A DNA stretch of 56,250 nucleotides from Leptospira haakeii (GTDB lineage Bacteria > Spirochaetota > Leptospiria > Leptospirales > Leptospiraceae), in the NCBI RefSeq assembly GCF_002812045.1, contig NZ_NPEG01000019.1, forward strand, positions 1 to 56,250. Reading direction: 5' to 3'. A program made the position numbers and the translations under genes. Shown here piece after piece: positions 7,927-17,073 of the stretch. How positions within the stretch are numbered: the stretch's first letter is position 1; each line of letters opens with the position of its first letter. The notes beneath the pieces were generated by a model. It made no database searches. It was not told where the DNA came from and saw nothing but the letters and a program-made list of their open reading frames with translations.

Positions 7927-8286
7927 ATGATTCGTGGATCTTTCTGTAAAAATACAACGCAACTATCTGTTTTACTCATAATCCTATCGATCCATCTTCT
8001 TGGTTTGAATTGTATGAGTTTGGGAGATTCATATCGTCCCATCCCAGGACTTCTCTATAATAGTGTGTCTTTTGATGGAGATTTTAATCCTCAGAATTCT
8101 GTTCGACCCTTACGATTCGGAAAAGGTTGTGTCCATCATATTTTTAGGATTTACTCATGGGGAGATGCTGCTGCTGGTTCCATAGCTTGGCGGGAATTAA
8201 TTACGAAAATATCATATATAGATCATAGTGTGACAGACTTTTTTATCTTCTACGGAAGATATTGCACCTATGTCTACGGAGAATGA
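7927..8286 (+). CDS. TRL-like lipoprotein, copy 2
   Basis: A 119-residue lipoprotein (LLGLNC lipobox). The core is GKGCVHHIFRIYSWGDAAAG, then ITKISYIDHS and the end strand YGRYCTYVYGE, aligning with copies 1 and 3. The ATG at 7927 is chosen over an upstream in-frame start at 7900 because a GGGGGA ribosome site sits right before it and because it begins three bases after the previous stop. No function can be stated. Confidence 0.75.
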   Translation: MIRGSFCKNTTQLSVLLIILSIHLLGLNCMSLGDSYRPIPGLLYNSVSFDGDFNPQNSVRPLRFGKGCVHHIFRIYSWGDAAAGSIAWRELITKISYIDHSVTDFFIFYGRYCTYVYGE

Positions 8287-8289
8287 TGT

Positions 8290-8652
8290 ATGAAGTTTAC
8301 TATTTTTTTTCCGATCCTTCTCCTATTATGCTCCTGTTTCCCGGAATATAGGGTTCCTTATAGTGCTTTAATAATAAGTGCCAAACATACTTCGAGGGGA
8401 GAATCTAATATATTTTATCCTTCTCGCCCGGAGCAAAATGCGAATGTGATAGGGCAGGCAAGATTAATTAAAGAAGGACGTTCTTGTTCTTCTTCTGTAG
8501 CTTATCTAGACACATATGTTTTTATTAAAGGTGGTAGTGTAAGAGACGCCGCTCAAACTGCCGGTATAAAAATGATAGGTACTATCGAATATTCTCACTT
8601 TAACCTATTAGGGATTTTTATAAAAGAATGTATTATTGTTAGGGGAGAATAA
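8290..8652 (+). CDS. TRL-like lipoprotein, copy 3
   Basis: A 120-residue lipoprotein with a short leader and the lipobox LLLCSC. The core reads EGRSCSSSVAYLDTYVFIKG, then AGIKMIGTIEYSHFN and the end strand KECIIVRGE, matching copies 1 and 2. It starts three bases after the previous stop and is followed by a short hairpin that probably ends the transcript. Confidence 0.75.
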   Translation: MKFTIFFPILLLLCSCFPEYRVPYSALIISAKHTSRGESNIFYPSRPEQNANVIGQARLIKEGRSCSSSVAYLDTYVFIKGGSVRDAAQTAGIKMIGTIEYSHFNLLGIFIKECIIVRGE

Positions 8653-8680
8653 CGGATATTTTTTTCAGATTTCCGTTTTT
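8651..8680 (+). terminator. probable terminator after the TRL triplet
   Basis: AACGGA at 8651-8656 pairs with TCCGTT at 8672-8677, followed by T residues. The stem is only six base pairs with a long loop, so it is weak. Confidence 0.45.
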
Positions 8681-8713
8681 GAAAAATAGATCAGTCTAGA
8701 TCTAAAAAATTTT

Positions 8714-9598
8714 ATGAATTATGAAGAAGTAATAGAAAACAGATTTAGAAAGTTCCCTTGGTGGATCCCGATATTCACTGGTGTTTTGGCTTCTTGTTTG
8801 TATGTTTGTTTATCGTATTTTCACGAAATATTCGTATCCGGAGGGATTTGGATCCTTCCTATCAGCGGTTTATTTTTACATTCTTGGATGATACTTTTAG
8901 TCCATGAAGGAACTCACAGAAATCTTACTCGTTCCAAATTCGATCGATGGATCTTGAATCTTGCAAGCGCTTTCGTTTTTCTACCTTTTTATGGAGAACC
9001 TTTTAGGCTTTCTCACTTAAAACATCATGCAAAAACAAACCTTCCCGATGATCCATTATGGCCAAGATGGAAATTAGAATTATTTAAAAAGAACCGAACT
9101 CTTTACATTTTGTTGGAATTCCTACCGCTTGTTTCTAGTATTTTTTCTTTGTTTTGGAAACCTTCATATGTAGTAGCTGAGAAAGATAATAAACCTGTCT
9201 TCTCTAAGGAGACTTTATTCTTCTTACTTCTATCCTTTATCGTTTCCGGAGTTCTATTTTATTGGCTTCGACCTGATCTATGGTTTATTTTCGGAACATT
9301 CTTCTTTGCAAATTTCTGGGGATGTTTTCGTCATTGGTGCGAACACACTGGATATTCCAAGGAAAGAGAAAGTAATACGTTTTATTTTCCATTAGGATTT
9401 GGGATAGGAAACCATGAGATCCATCATGAAAATCCGAGTCTTTCCTGGCTAAGTCTCGCCCTTGGACTTCAAAAAAGAAAAAAGAATATTTCAATTTCTG
9501 AATGTTTTATCGGAATTTGTTTTTCTAAAAAATACATACACTACGCAGCGACAAAACAAAACGGTGCTTCTTTATCATCTTCTTCGGAGTTTTCATGA
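8714..9598 (+). CDS. membrane fatty-acid desaturase family protein
   Basis: A 294-residue integral membrane di-iron enzyme with the full set of histidine boxes: HEGTH (residues 64-68), HLKHH (101-105), HWCEH (207-211) and HEIHH (234-238). It would introduce a double bond or hydroxyl group into an acyl chain or isoprenoid using oxygen. It is the first gene of a four-gene lipid cassette; the next start overlaps its stop by four bases. No Shine-Dalgarno sequence precedes the ATG at 8714. Context favours a lipid substrate, but carotenoid or sterol hydroxylases share these boxes. Confidence 0.85.
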   Translation: MNYEEVIENRFRKFPWWIPIFTGVLASCLYVCLSYFHEIFVSGGIWILPISGLFLHSWMILLVHEGTHRNLTRSKFDRWILNLASAFVFLPFYGEPFRLSHLKHHAKTNLPDDPLWPRWKLELFKKNRTLYILLEFLPLVSSIFSLFWKPSYVVAEKDNKPVFSKETLFFLLLSFIVSGVLFYWLRPDLWFIFGTFFFANFWGCFRHWCEHTGYSKERESNTFYFPLGFGIGNHEIHHENPSLSWLSLALGLQKRKKNISISECFIGICFSKKYIHYAATKQNGASLSSSSEFS

Positions 9599-10170
9599 AT
9601 TCTTATAGTAAATACATTCCAAATTGTATTACGATTTTACGTTTTTTAACTCTTCCGTTTCTTGTTTATTTCATCTATAAAAATGATAGATCGTTGTTTT
9701 CTTGGCTTTTTTTCGCGGCGTTATTGAGCGATATCGCAGACGGATTGATTGCTAGGATTTTTCGTTTGCAATCCGAATTCGGAGCAAAGTTGGACTCTTG
9801 GGCGGACCTTCTTCTTTTTTTCGTCGGGATCGCGGGTATATTAATATTCGAACCTGATTTTTTTTACGAGTACAGGATTTGGATAACAATCGTCTTAATT
9901 CTATATTTTGGAGAGATGTTTTATTCCTTGTGGAAGTTTAAGACCATCTCGAGTTTTCACACGTATGCGAGTAGGGTTGCAGCTTATTGTATAGGGATAT
10001 TATTTATGAGCCTATTTTGGTTCGGTATCTTCTCTCCTATCGTATACGTTTCTTTTTTTGTGAGTTGTTTTGCTTACGCGGAAGAGATTCTGATCTTAAG
10101 AGTATTGGAAGAACTCCGCTCTAACGTGCGTGGATTATATTGGATACAAAAAGAAAAGAGGAAAATTTAA
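9595..10170 (+). CDS. CDP-alcohol phosphatidyltransferase
   Basis: A 191-residue membrane enzyme that displaces CMP from a CDP-activated lipid with an alcohol such as glycerol phosphate, inositol phosphate or serine. The family signature is complete: D46, D49-G50, A53-R54, G63, D67 and D71 in DIADGLIAR and EFGAKLDSWAD. Several membrane segments follow. It overlaps the desaturase by four bases and abuts the lipid kinase with no gap. The alcohol cannot be decided from this sequence; a phosphatidylglycerophosphate synthase-like role is possible. Confidence 0.88.
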   Translation: MNSYSKYIPNCITILRFLTLPFLVYFIYKNDRSLFSWLFFAALLSDIADGLIARIFRLQSEFGAKLDSWADLLLFFVGIAGILIFEPDFFYEYRIWITIVLILYFGEMFYSLWKFKTISSFHTYASRVAAYCIGILFMSLFWFGIFSPIVYVSFFVSCFAYAEEILILRVLEELRSNVRGLYWIQKEKRKI

Positions 10171-11049
10171 ATGGGAAAATCGGTTGCGATCGTAAATGGA
10201 AGACTTCGCAAGGAAAAATCTGGAATTGATTCATTAGTTCGATCCAGATTGGAGAATGAGGGGATACGTCTTTTGGTGACCCAATTTCCGGGGCATGCCA
10301 AAAATCTGGCTCAAAAGGAAAGAAACAATTCTGAGATCATCGTCGTAGGAGGAGATGGAACTTTACATGAGGTGCTTTCTTCTTTGAAATCTCCATTTCC
10401 TAAGATCCGTTTGATTCCAGCCGGAACCGGGAATTCTTTAGCGAGAGATTTTGGCTGGGAAAAATGGAACCGAAAGGAAGAAAACTTGAACCTGACAAAG
10501 GAGACAATATTAGATCTCCTGCAAATAGAGGTTACTACTGAGGATGAAACTTTTTTATGTTATTCAGCAAGTACTATTGCGTTCGGTTTTCCTGCTGCGG
10601 TTACTGAAATAGCAAATTCCAGATTCAAAAAGTTGAAAAAATATTGTTATCCCGTGGCGGCTGGTATCGGAGTATTTTTTCAAAAAAGAAAAATGTATGA
10701 GGTTTCTTATAACGGTGATACAAAGAATAGAATTCCTCTTACCGGTTGTATTCTGAATAATACTAGACATGTTGCGAATTTTTTAGCTTTTCCAAATGCA
10801 AAACCGGATGACGGAAAATTGGAAGTTCTGGAATTGAACTCGGGAATTTTGGGACAGACCTTACATAATCTTTCTGTTCTTTCTCGAAAATATTTTTATG
10901 AACCGAAGGCTCCATTTCAGGTGAATTCAGTTGTTATAAATTTTGAATCTCCGGAGATCCTTATGGTGGATGGCGAGATTTATAAAAACGTCATTAATTT
11001 TTCTGTAAAGGTTCTGCCTAAGTCTTTGGGGATACATGGACCTAGATAA
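10171..11049 (+). CDS. diacylglycerol kinase-like lipid kinase
   Basis: A 292-residue soluble kinase of the DAGK catalytic family (YegS/DgkB/sphingosine-kinase type). The ATP-binding GGDGT is at residues 60-64, PAGTGN at 83-88 and the C-terminal conserved VDGEIY near 270. It would phosphorylate a lipid hydroxyl, giving the phosphatidate-like substrate that a CDP-activating enzyme needs. Its ATG follows the previous stop directly and its end overlaps the CdsA-like gene by 14 bases, so the products probably act in sequence. Confidence 0.88.
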   Translation: MGKSVAIVNGRLRKEKSGIDSLVRSRLENEGIRLLVTQFPGHAKNLAQKERNNSEIIVVGGDGTLHEVLSSLKSPFPKIRLIPAGTGNSLARDFGWEKWNRKEENLNLTKETILDLLQIEVTTEDETFLCYSASTIAFGFPAAVTEIANSRFKKLKKYCYPVAAGIGVFFQKRKMYEVSYNGDTKNRIPLTGCILNNTRHVANFLAFPNAKPDDGKLEVLELNSGILGQTLHNLSVLSRKYFYEPKAPFQVNSVVINFESPEILMVDGEIYKNVINFSVKVLPKSLGIHGPR

Positions 11050-11791
11050 GGAATCTTTACCTTTACTTGGTTTCGTAATTTTCGGCTTTTTGGTAGGAGG
11101 GATTTGGTTTTTTCGTTCTTCCAAAGGGCGCTCTAAAGAAGAAAGGATTTTAAGATTTCGTAAATACTGGTCCTATGCTTTAATCGTCTCCTTGTCTTCC
11201 TTATTCGCAGTATGCGGCGGATATTTATGGTTCGGATATATTTCTGCGCTTTTGTTGTTAGGTGGTATTGAACTTATTCGTAATCTTTCCACTGAGAAAA
11301 CACTTCAATTTGTTTCCGTTTTAGGAATCTATCTAATATTAGGGATCGGAGCAACTCTTTCCTTTTCGGTTCTTTCTTCTAAATTGTGCCTATGGTTGTA
11401 TTTGGGGATCGCAGGATTTGACGCTTTTAGTCAGATCGTAGGGCAAAGTTTCGGAAAAACTAAAATTTCTCCTAGGGTTAGTCCGAATAAAACTTGGGAA
11501 GGATTTATGGGAGGGTTAGTGTACCTATTTCTATTTTCTGGATTCGTATTTTCCTTCTGGGGGAATTTTTCTTGGAAATGTATTTGGGTTCTTCCTCTTT
11601 TCGGATTTTTGGCCTTAGCGGGAGATTTAGCTGCAAGTTGGATCAAAAGAAAAGTTTCGATCAAAGACTTTTCCTCTATACTTCCGGGACATGGAGGTTT
11701 TCTGGATCGATTCGACTCTTTCCTATTTACTCTAAGTGTTTGGACCTTTATCTCGATTCCTTTCGGCGTTTTCAGAGAACCTTGGAACTAA
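11036..11791 (+). CDS. phosphatidate cytidylyltransferase (CdsA-like)
   Basis: A 251-residue polytopic membrane protein that activates phosphatidate (or another lipid phosphate) with CTP. It carries SPNKTWEGFMGG (residues 149-160) and the family signature over 201-227: SWIKRK, then KDFSSILPGHGG and LDRFD. It is the last gene of the cassette, and its stop lies 12 bases from the stop of the convergent phosphatase. A housekeeping cdsA would be expected elsewhere in the genome, so this is probably a second, pathway-specific copy; that is inference. Confidence 0.88.
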   Translation: MDLDKESLPLLGFVIFGFLVGGIWFFRSSKGRSKEERILRFRKYWSYALIVSLSSLFAVCGGYLWFGYISALLLLGGIELIRNLSTEKTLQFVSVLGIYLILGIGATLSFSVLSSKLCLWLYLGIAGFDAFSQIVGQSFGKTKISPRVSPNKTWEGFMGGLVYLFLFSGFVFSFWGNFSWKCIWVLPLFGFLALAGDLAASWIKRKVSIKDFSSILPGHGGFLDRFDSFLFTLSVWTFISIPFGVFREPWN

Positions 11792-11803
11792 AAGAGGAAA
11801 AGT

Positions 11804-14782
11804 TTAAGATTCCATCTCTAATAATTTTTTGAGTTTTCGAATATTCTTATTATCGGGATCTATTTCTTCTGCGGATTTTGTGAAACCTATGGCTTCTTCT
11901 TTGTTTCCTAAAAGTCGATTTAGATCTGAGAGATGTACTAAATTTTGCACATTCATCGGTTGCATTTGGTTCACCATCATTGCTGCTTCTAAGGATTGTG
12001 CTAAGTTACCAATACGTTTTTCCGCAATAGATAGATAATACCAGAGTTCTGCCGTGTCGGGGTCTTGAGTTAGATACTTGCTAAGCACTTTTACTGCTAA
12101 CGGATAATCTTTCTCTTTGAAGCTGATCAGCCCGAGTAGTTTGTTCAATTTTTGGTTATTATTATCCGTTGCATATGCATCCAGAAGAATGGAAATCGCT
12201 TTTTGAGCTTCTCCATTTCGGTATAATTCTTTTCCTTCTTTGTAGAGGCTTTGTAAAACTACTTTATCCGCAAATTCGTTATTCTCTTCTCTTTGCTCGA
12301 TAGAAGGAGCATTCACTTCCTGAAAACCGATCCTTAGGATAGAAAGATCGTCTATGACCTCTCCTATACTTCGGATATTTTTCTCCATGGATTTGATGTC
12401 TCCATGAGATTTTTCTACAACATCTAAGAATACATTTTCGTCTTCATTTATAATCCTTTTTTCATTATGTACGGATAATAAAAGATCGTCTCTTCCGTCG
12501 GAAGCAAGTATGATCAAATCTCCCGGATGAAGTTGGAATTTTTTTACCTTAAATTCGAATTCGGAATCTAAACCTAATTTACGAAGTTCTAATGTATCTT
12601 CAATAAACGATGCCTTTCCGTCCCTATACAATACCGAAAATGGATGTTCCGCATTCCAGTAAAACATCTCTCCTGTTTCATCGTCTATTAATGCTACAGT
12701 CGCAGAGATTACCATGGTTCCGTCGAAACTTTTGAATACCGAATGAATTTCCATATAGGTTTCAGTCAGCCATTCTTCCGGTGTTTTTGAAAGGACCCTT
12801 TTGTTTGCGGCGGACCTTGCCATGATAGAGTTCATCACGACTCCCATGACCAAGGAACCTCCCGCTCCTTGCATTGATTTTCCCATGGCATCCCCATTCA
12901 TTGCCATGGTGTATTTTTTATAATTATCAGGGGTTCCTAATCTTAAATTTCCGGTTAAGCAGATATCTCCTCCGAGTTCTCCTTGCTTATTACGAAATTC
13001 GAAATATTTCTTTTGTCTGATAAGGAAGTTGGTATTTACCTTGGAAGACTTATTTGCGTTATAGAATAGAGGTTTCGCCAGTAGGGAAGTTAAGAAATAG
13101 TCTCCATCCTGTTGGATTTTTAGTCTTTGAACTTCTTCCATTTTTTCTTGGACTTCTTTTGTACGTTCTTCTACCTTTTCTTCCAGATGATCCGCATGTT
13201 CTTGTAATTGTTCTCTGGCACCTCGGATAGAATCTACCATAGAGTTGAATGATAAGGATAAGAAACCGATCTCGTCCATGGTCTTGACCGGGACGTTTAC
13301 ATTCAGATCCCCATGGTTTACCTTCTCCACTCCGGATAATAGATTGTTGAGAGGATGTATTAAGCTGACTCTAAGTAGGATGGGGAATGCGATCAGTATG
13401 AAGATCGTAGTTCCAAGAATGATCAGGATCAACCAGCGGGCAACATCATGGATCACCTGTCTAAATTCTACATACGCGAATCCGACTTCGTATCTTGTTT
13501 GTCCTATCACGAAATCATAATGGATATAAAAATCACCGGCAACCCTGAAAAGTCTGGAACTTAAAGGAAGATCCGTTTCCTTCATTTGTTTCAGAGTGAT
13601 TGATTCTAATTCGGATTCAGATTTTCCTTTATGTAGTTTTTTGTTCTTTTCGATGGCTTCTTTAAGCTGTTGGTTTTTGTAATATTTTTCTCCTTCTTTC
13701 AAGGTCGTTTGGTTTAAACCGTCTTTGGAAAAAAGGATCTCATATTTATGATCGAATATACCTGGGCCGACCGGGCGAGAAAGTATGTATCTTACATTCG
13801 GAGGAAAATTAGTATCTCCATTTCTGATCTCCGTTTTGACCGAGTTTATCTCCACTAGATTTTCTTTTTCAATGGACTTATCGATGGAGAATAACGTAAT
13901 ATAACTGATCGCTCCCAATGCTAATACAACGGTAACCACGGCACTGGAAAGTATCTTTCCCATAAAGCTTGTAGGTTCCGGAGAATGGTTCAGGTAGGCA
14001 CTTTGTATAAGAAACATGGTGCTTACCGATAGGATAAAATATACGATCGCGTAAGTGTCGTAGGATAGGACTCCGGACTTGTTTAATACGTTATTATACG
14101 CGTTTAGTATATTTATAAGTACGGTGACTAAAAATGCTCGGAGTGCAATCCCTTCCTTTCTGGAGGGGAGAACGATCCTCATAATATTCAGAGGAAGGAA
14201 AACGAGGGCTTTTATAAGAACACGTACTGGTAAAGCCTGAGAATCTGCGGAAGTATTCCATTTTTGGAATATTCCAGAATAACGAGAGAAATAGATCGTT
14301 TTTCTGATCAGGATAATCGTGCTGAGAACAAAGCAGAGAAGGATCGCAAAACTAGCTTCTTTTCCGAAATCGAAACTGTAATGATGTGCAGAGAATAGGT
14401 ATATCTTTTCCTTTCCTGCTGTGTTTATGATGAAATGGATCCACGCGACTAAAGCGATTACCAAGGTTAATGGAATAACAACTTTGGATTCTTTAGGATA
14501 AATATTTCTAGGAAAATGATAAGAGAAACCTATGAATGCTACGATAGCGAATATCACAAAAACGGTAAGATACCTATGATAAGCTCCTAGAGGATTGAAT
14601 ATGGAATAGGACAGGAAGTAACCGAAAAACATAGTCCCATATCCCGCATACATTATAAGTAAATAATATGTGGGCAATGTTTTGCCTTTCTTGAATATCA
14701 AGAATCCGCTCAGGACAACGGTTAAAAGGAATAAGGAGAAAACTCCGCTTGCATGATGGGAGAAAAGAATGGAGGCGTCCAT
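11804..14782 (-). CDS. membrane HAMP / PP2C (SpoIIE-type) phosphatase with C-terminal TPRs
   Basis: A 992-residue signalling protein. The N-terminal 260 or so residues form about seven transmembrane helices; a further membrane segment near residue 285 leads to an extracytoplasmic sensor region, then a helix and a HAMP domain near 475-525, a coiled coil (EHADHLEEKVEERTKEV), a PP2C/SpoIIE serine phosphatase domain from about 600 (GGDICL, MNGDAMGKSMQGAGG, ASDGRDDLLLS) and TPR repeats from about 845. Such RsbU-like enzymes dephosphorylate anti-sigma antagonists; the target is not in the window. A paralogue of the same architecture lies at 17074-20253. Confidence 0.9.
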   Translation of the reverse strand: MDASILFSHHASGVFSLFLLTVVLSGFLIFKKGKTLPTYYLLIMYAGYGTMFFGYFLSYSIFNPLGAYHRYLTVFVIFAIVAFIGFSYHFPRNIYPKESKVVIPLTLVIALVAWIHFIINTAGKEKIYLFSAHHYSFDFGKEASFAILLCFVLSTIILIRKTIYFSRYSGIFQKWNTSADSQALPVRVLIKALVFLPLNIMRIVLPSRKEGIALRAFLVTVLINILNAYNNVLNKSGVLSYDTYAIVYFILSVSTMFLIQSAYLNHSPEPTSFMGKILSSAVVTVVLALGAISYITLFSIDKSIEKENLVEINSVKTEIRNGDTNFPPNVRYILSRPVGPGIFDHKYEILFSKDGLNQTTLKEGEKYYKNQQLKEAIEKNKKLHKGKSESELESITLKQMKETDLPLSSRLFRVAGDFYIHYDFVIGQTRYEVGFAYVEFRQVIHDVARWLILIILGTTIFILIAFPILLRVSLIHPLNNLLSGVEKVNHGDLNVNVPVKTMDEIGFLSLSFNSMVDSIRGAREQLQEHADHLEEKVEERTKEVQEKMEEVQRLKIQQDGDYFLTSLLAKPLFYNANKSSKVNTNFLIRQKKYFEFRNKQGELGGDICLTGNLRLGTPDNYKKYTMAMNGDAMGKSMQGAGGSLVMGVVMNSIMARSAANKRVLSKTPEEWLTETYMEIHSVFKSFDGTMVISATVALIDDETGEMFYWNAEHPFSVLYRDGKASFIEDTLELRKLGLDSEFEFKVKKFQLHPGDLIILASDGRDDLLLSVHNEKRIINEDENVFLDVVEKSHGDIKSMEKNIRSIGEVIDDLSILRIGFQEVNAPSIEQREENNEFADKVVLQSLYKEGKELYRNGEAQKAISILLDAYATDNNNQKLNKLLGLISFKEKDYPLAVKVLSKYLTQDPDTAELWYYLSIAEKRIGNLAQSLEAAMMVNQMQPMNVQNLVHLSDLNRLLGNKEEAIGFTKSAEEIDPDNKNIRKLKKLLEMES

Positions 14783-15022
14783 ATCGGACTTGTTAGATTT
14801 TGCATAAATGACTAATTGTCAAGAGGATTACTGAATACATGATAAATAGCAATAAATGAGTCCTCTATTTTAGGTTTTTATCGAGCGTTTGATCAACAAA
14901 GGAAAATCATTTCAAATCTGTTTCAGAATTTACTCTAAATTGCTATATGCACTAAAACTTTCGTATTATTTTCTCATATCGACTTTTTCTAATTAGGTGA
15001 TTTCAGGTTCTGTAACAATCGC

Positions 15023-15059
15023 TCGACCCTAATCGATCCGAAGATCGGATCAAGGTCGA
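15023..15059. other. stem-loop downstream of the NmrA-like gene
   Basis: TCGACC (15023-15028) pairs with GGTCGA (15054-15059) and an inner GATCCG (15035-15040) with CGGATC (15046-15051). It lies just past the end of the minus-strand NmrA-like gene but has no T-tract, so it may act in RNA stability or as a weak terminator. Nothing else is evident in 14783-15074. Confidence 0.4.
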
Positions 15060-15074
15060 ACAAGAGAGTCGGTT

Positions 15075-15926
15075 TTAATTCAACCAGACCTTTTTGTTTT
15101 GCTCAGCGTACTCATCAAAAGAGATAGGATCTTTTCCTGTAATCTCCCGAACGGTATTTAGTATAGGAGAAGAATGACCTTCTTTCAATGCTCCTGCAAT
15201 GAATACCATAAAACTTGCATAATCTTCCGGCACACCGGCTTGCAAAAGACCTGCCTTGAATGTCTCGGGGCTGATATCTGCGTAACTCACCTTTAGGCCG
15301 GTATGTTTGGAAATTTTTTCAGCAACTTCTTCATGAGTAAGCGCTTCCTTTCCAGTTAATGTGATCCCTTTTCCATTGAATTGGTCGTTCAAAAGAGCGG
15401 AAACAACGGAAGAAGATATATCATCCGTATGGATAAAGCTAGTCTTTGCATTTCCTGCAGGGAAGGATATCTTCTTATCTTTCAATATTCCGGAAAGCCA
15501 ATATGTTTGGAAATTTTGCATGAACCAATTCGGTCTTAGGATCGTATAAGGAACTCCAGAGTTTTCCAAGCTGATCTCTAATTTTCTGAATGGAGCCTCA
15601 GGAGGAGCAAAGTCCACACCCATTGCGCTCATTAGAACTACCTTCTTTAAAGAAGAAGTTTTAGCTTTTTCAAACCAAGGATTTAATACTGAATATTGAT
15701 CCGTATATCCTGGAGGGGAAATGAAGAAGGCGCTCTCCACTTTTTCCAAAACTTCGATCCCTTTTGTAGGCTGGGTGGCATCCGCAAATACCCATGTTAG
15801 TCCCGGAAGTTTTTTGCCTGTTTCAGGTTTTCTAGTCCCTGCATACACTTCATGACCTAAATCCAAAAGTTTGGAAATTACTGAACTAGAGATCTGTCCT
15901 GCTCCGCCATAAACGAAAATTTTCAT
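15075..15926 (-). CDS. NmrA-like NAD(P)-binding oxidoreductase
   Basis: A 283-residue atypical short-chain dehydrogenase. The Rossmann motif is VYGGAGQISSSV at residues 4-15, followed by TRKPE after strand 2, typical of NADP preference in NmrA/HSCARG and NAD(P)H-binding proteins. PPGYTDQY and LRPNWFMQNF fit the NmrA branch, in which the catalytic Tyr-x-x-x-Lys is often lost. Its function may be redox sensing or quinone reduction. AGGAG precedes the ATG. It is divergent from the AraC-type regulator with 129 bases between, so that regulator probably controls it. Confidence 0.85.
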   Translation of the reverse strand: MKIFVYGGAGQISSSVISKLLDLGHEVYAGTRKPETGKKLPGLTWVFADATQPTKGIEVLEKVESAFFISPPGYTDQYSVLNPWFEKAKTSSLKKVVLMSAMGVDFAPPEAPFRKLEISLENSGVPYTILRPNWFMQNFQTYWLSGILKDKKISFPAGNAKTSFIHTDDISSSVVSALLNDQFNGKGITLTGKEALTHEEVAEKISKHTGLKVSYADISPETFKAGLLQAGVPEDYASFMVFIAGALKEGHSSPILNTVREITGKDPISFDEYAEQNKKVWLN

Positions 15927-16021
15927 TTGATTTATTCTCCTGTAACTTTGAATGATACAAGATGTTCTGAAATTAGGCTATGTCTCAGGATCTAAAAAAC
16001 ATATCCAAGAGTATAAAGGAA

Positions 16022-16049
16022 TCGACTTTTGGATATTATAGCATATACT
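16022..16049 (+). promoter_or_regulatory. candidate promoter of the AraC-type gene
   Basis: TCGACT (16022-16027), a 16-base spacer and TATACT (16044-16049). The predicted transcription start falls at 16056, the ATG itself, and there is no ribosome site, so a leaderless transcript is possible. Confidence 0.4.
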
Positions 16050-16055
16050 TAAAAT

Positions 16056-16961
16056 ATGGATATTCTTTCGGAAATATTGACAAATGCAGGCTGGAAGGCC
16101 GATCTGCTCGCTAGGACTTCTCTATATAAACCTTGGGGATTTCGCTTTCCATGTGAAAGGAGCGGTGGATTCCATATTCTTTCCCAAGGTTCCTGTTACG
16201 CGAGGATCAAAGGAAAACTGATCCATTTGGAAAAAGGAGATATTCTATTCGTTGCAAAAAGTTTGGATCATGATCTTGTATATTCTCCTGATGATAAGGT
16301 AGTACATATTTCCAAGTTCCTGGATATGTCCGAAAAACAAAAGAAGTCAGATAAACTTCCTCTAACCACATTTGTTTCCGTTCGTTATGAGGTTCCTGAA
16401 ACTCCCCAGCATCCATTCTTCTTAGAACTACCGGATTTTATTTTAGTAAAATCGTCTGATGTTCTCGCACATCATCCTTTAAATACTACTCAAGTATTGA
16501 TCTCTCAGGAATTGGATTCCGGCATTGGTTCCGATTTGATACTACAAAGATTAACCGATATTCTTTTATACTACGTAATCCGACACTGGTTGGAGATCCA
16601 TCCTTCCTCTTCTCCTGGTTGGAGAAGCGCATTTAAAGACGAAAAAATCCTAAGAGCATTAGAGGCATTACATAGAAAACTTTCTTATCCTTGGACCTTG
16701 GAAAAATTATCCAGAGCAGTCGGTGTTTCCAGGGCTTCTATCGCAAATCGATTCAGGGATGTTTTGGGATGTACTCCTATGGATTATTTGGCAAAATTAA
16801 GAATAGATAAGGGAAAAACTCTAATGGTGGAGGAAAATTTTACCTTAGAAGAGATTGCAAGGACTGTTGGTTATTCTTCTGCGTTTGCTTTTTCTAAAGC
16901 TTACAAAAGGATACATGGTCTTTCTCCTAGAAATTCAGAGCAGGAGAGATTGGGGGCTTAG
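16056..16961 (+). CDS. AraC-family transcriptional regulator with cupin sensor
   Basis: A 301-residue regulator. The N-terminal half is a cupin-like AraC ligand domain (GGFHILSQGSCYARIKG, then LEKGDILFVAKSLDH); the C-terminal third holds two helix-turn-helix motifs, around WTLEKLSRAVGVSRASIANR and FTLEEIARTVGYSSAFAFSK. This arrangement is common in regulators of a neighbouring oxidoreductase gene, and an NmrA-like gene is indeed divergent from it. The ligand is unknown. Confidence 0.9.
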   Translation: MDILSEILTNAGWKADLLARTSLYKPWGFRFPCERSGGFHILSQGSCYARIKGKLIHLEKGDILFVAKSLDHDLVYSPDDKVVHISKFLDMSEKQKKSDKLPLTTFVSVRYEVPETPQHPFFLELPDFILVKSSDVLAHHPLNTTQVLISQELDSGIGSDLILQRLTDILLYYVIRHWLEIHPSSSPGWRSAFKDEKILRALEALHRKLSYPWTLEKLSRAVGVSRASIANRFRDVLGCTPMDYLAKLRIDKGKTLMVEENFTLEEIARTVGYSSAFAFSKAYKRIHGLSPRNSEQERLGA

Positions 16962-17073
16962 CCATTTTTTCGGATGGAATCGTTCTAATCAAAGCTTCTA
17001 CTATAACCGGTTCTAATCCAGAAACAATCTTCTTGACGGAAACAGGTTTTGAGATTCTTTTTATGCTGCCGAT

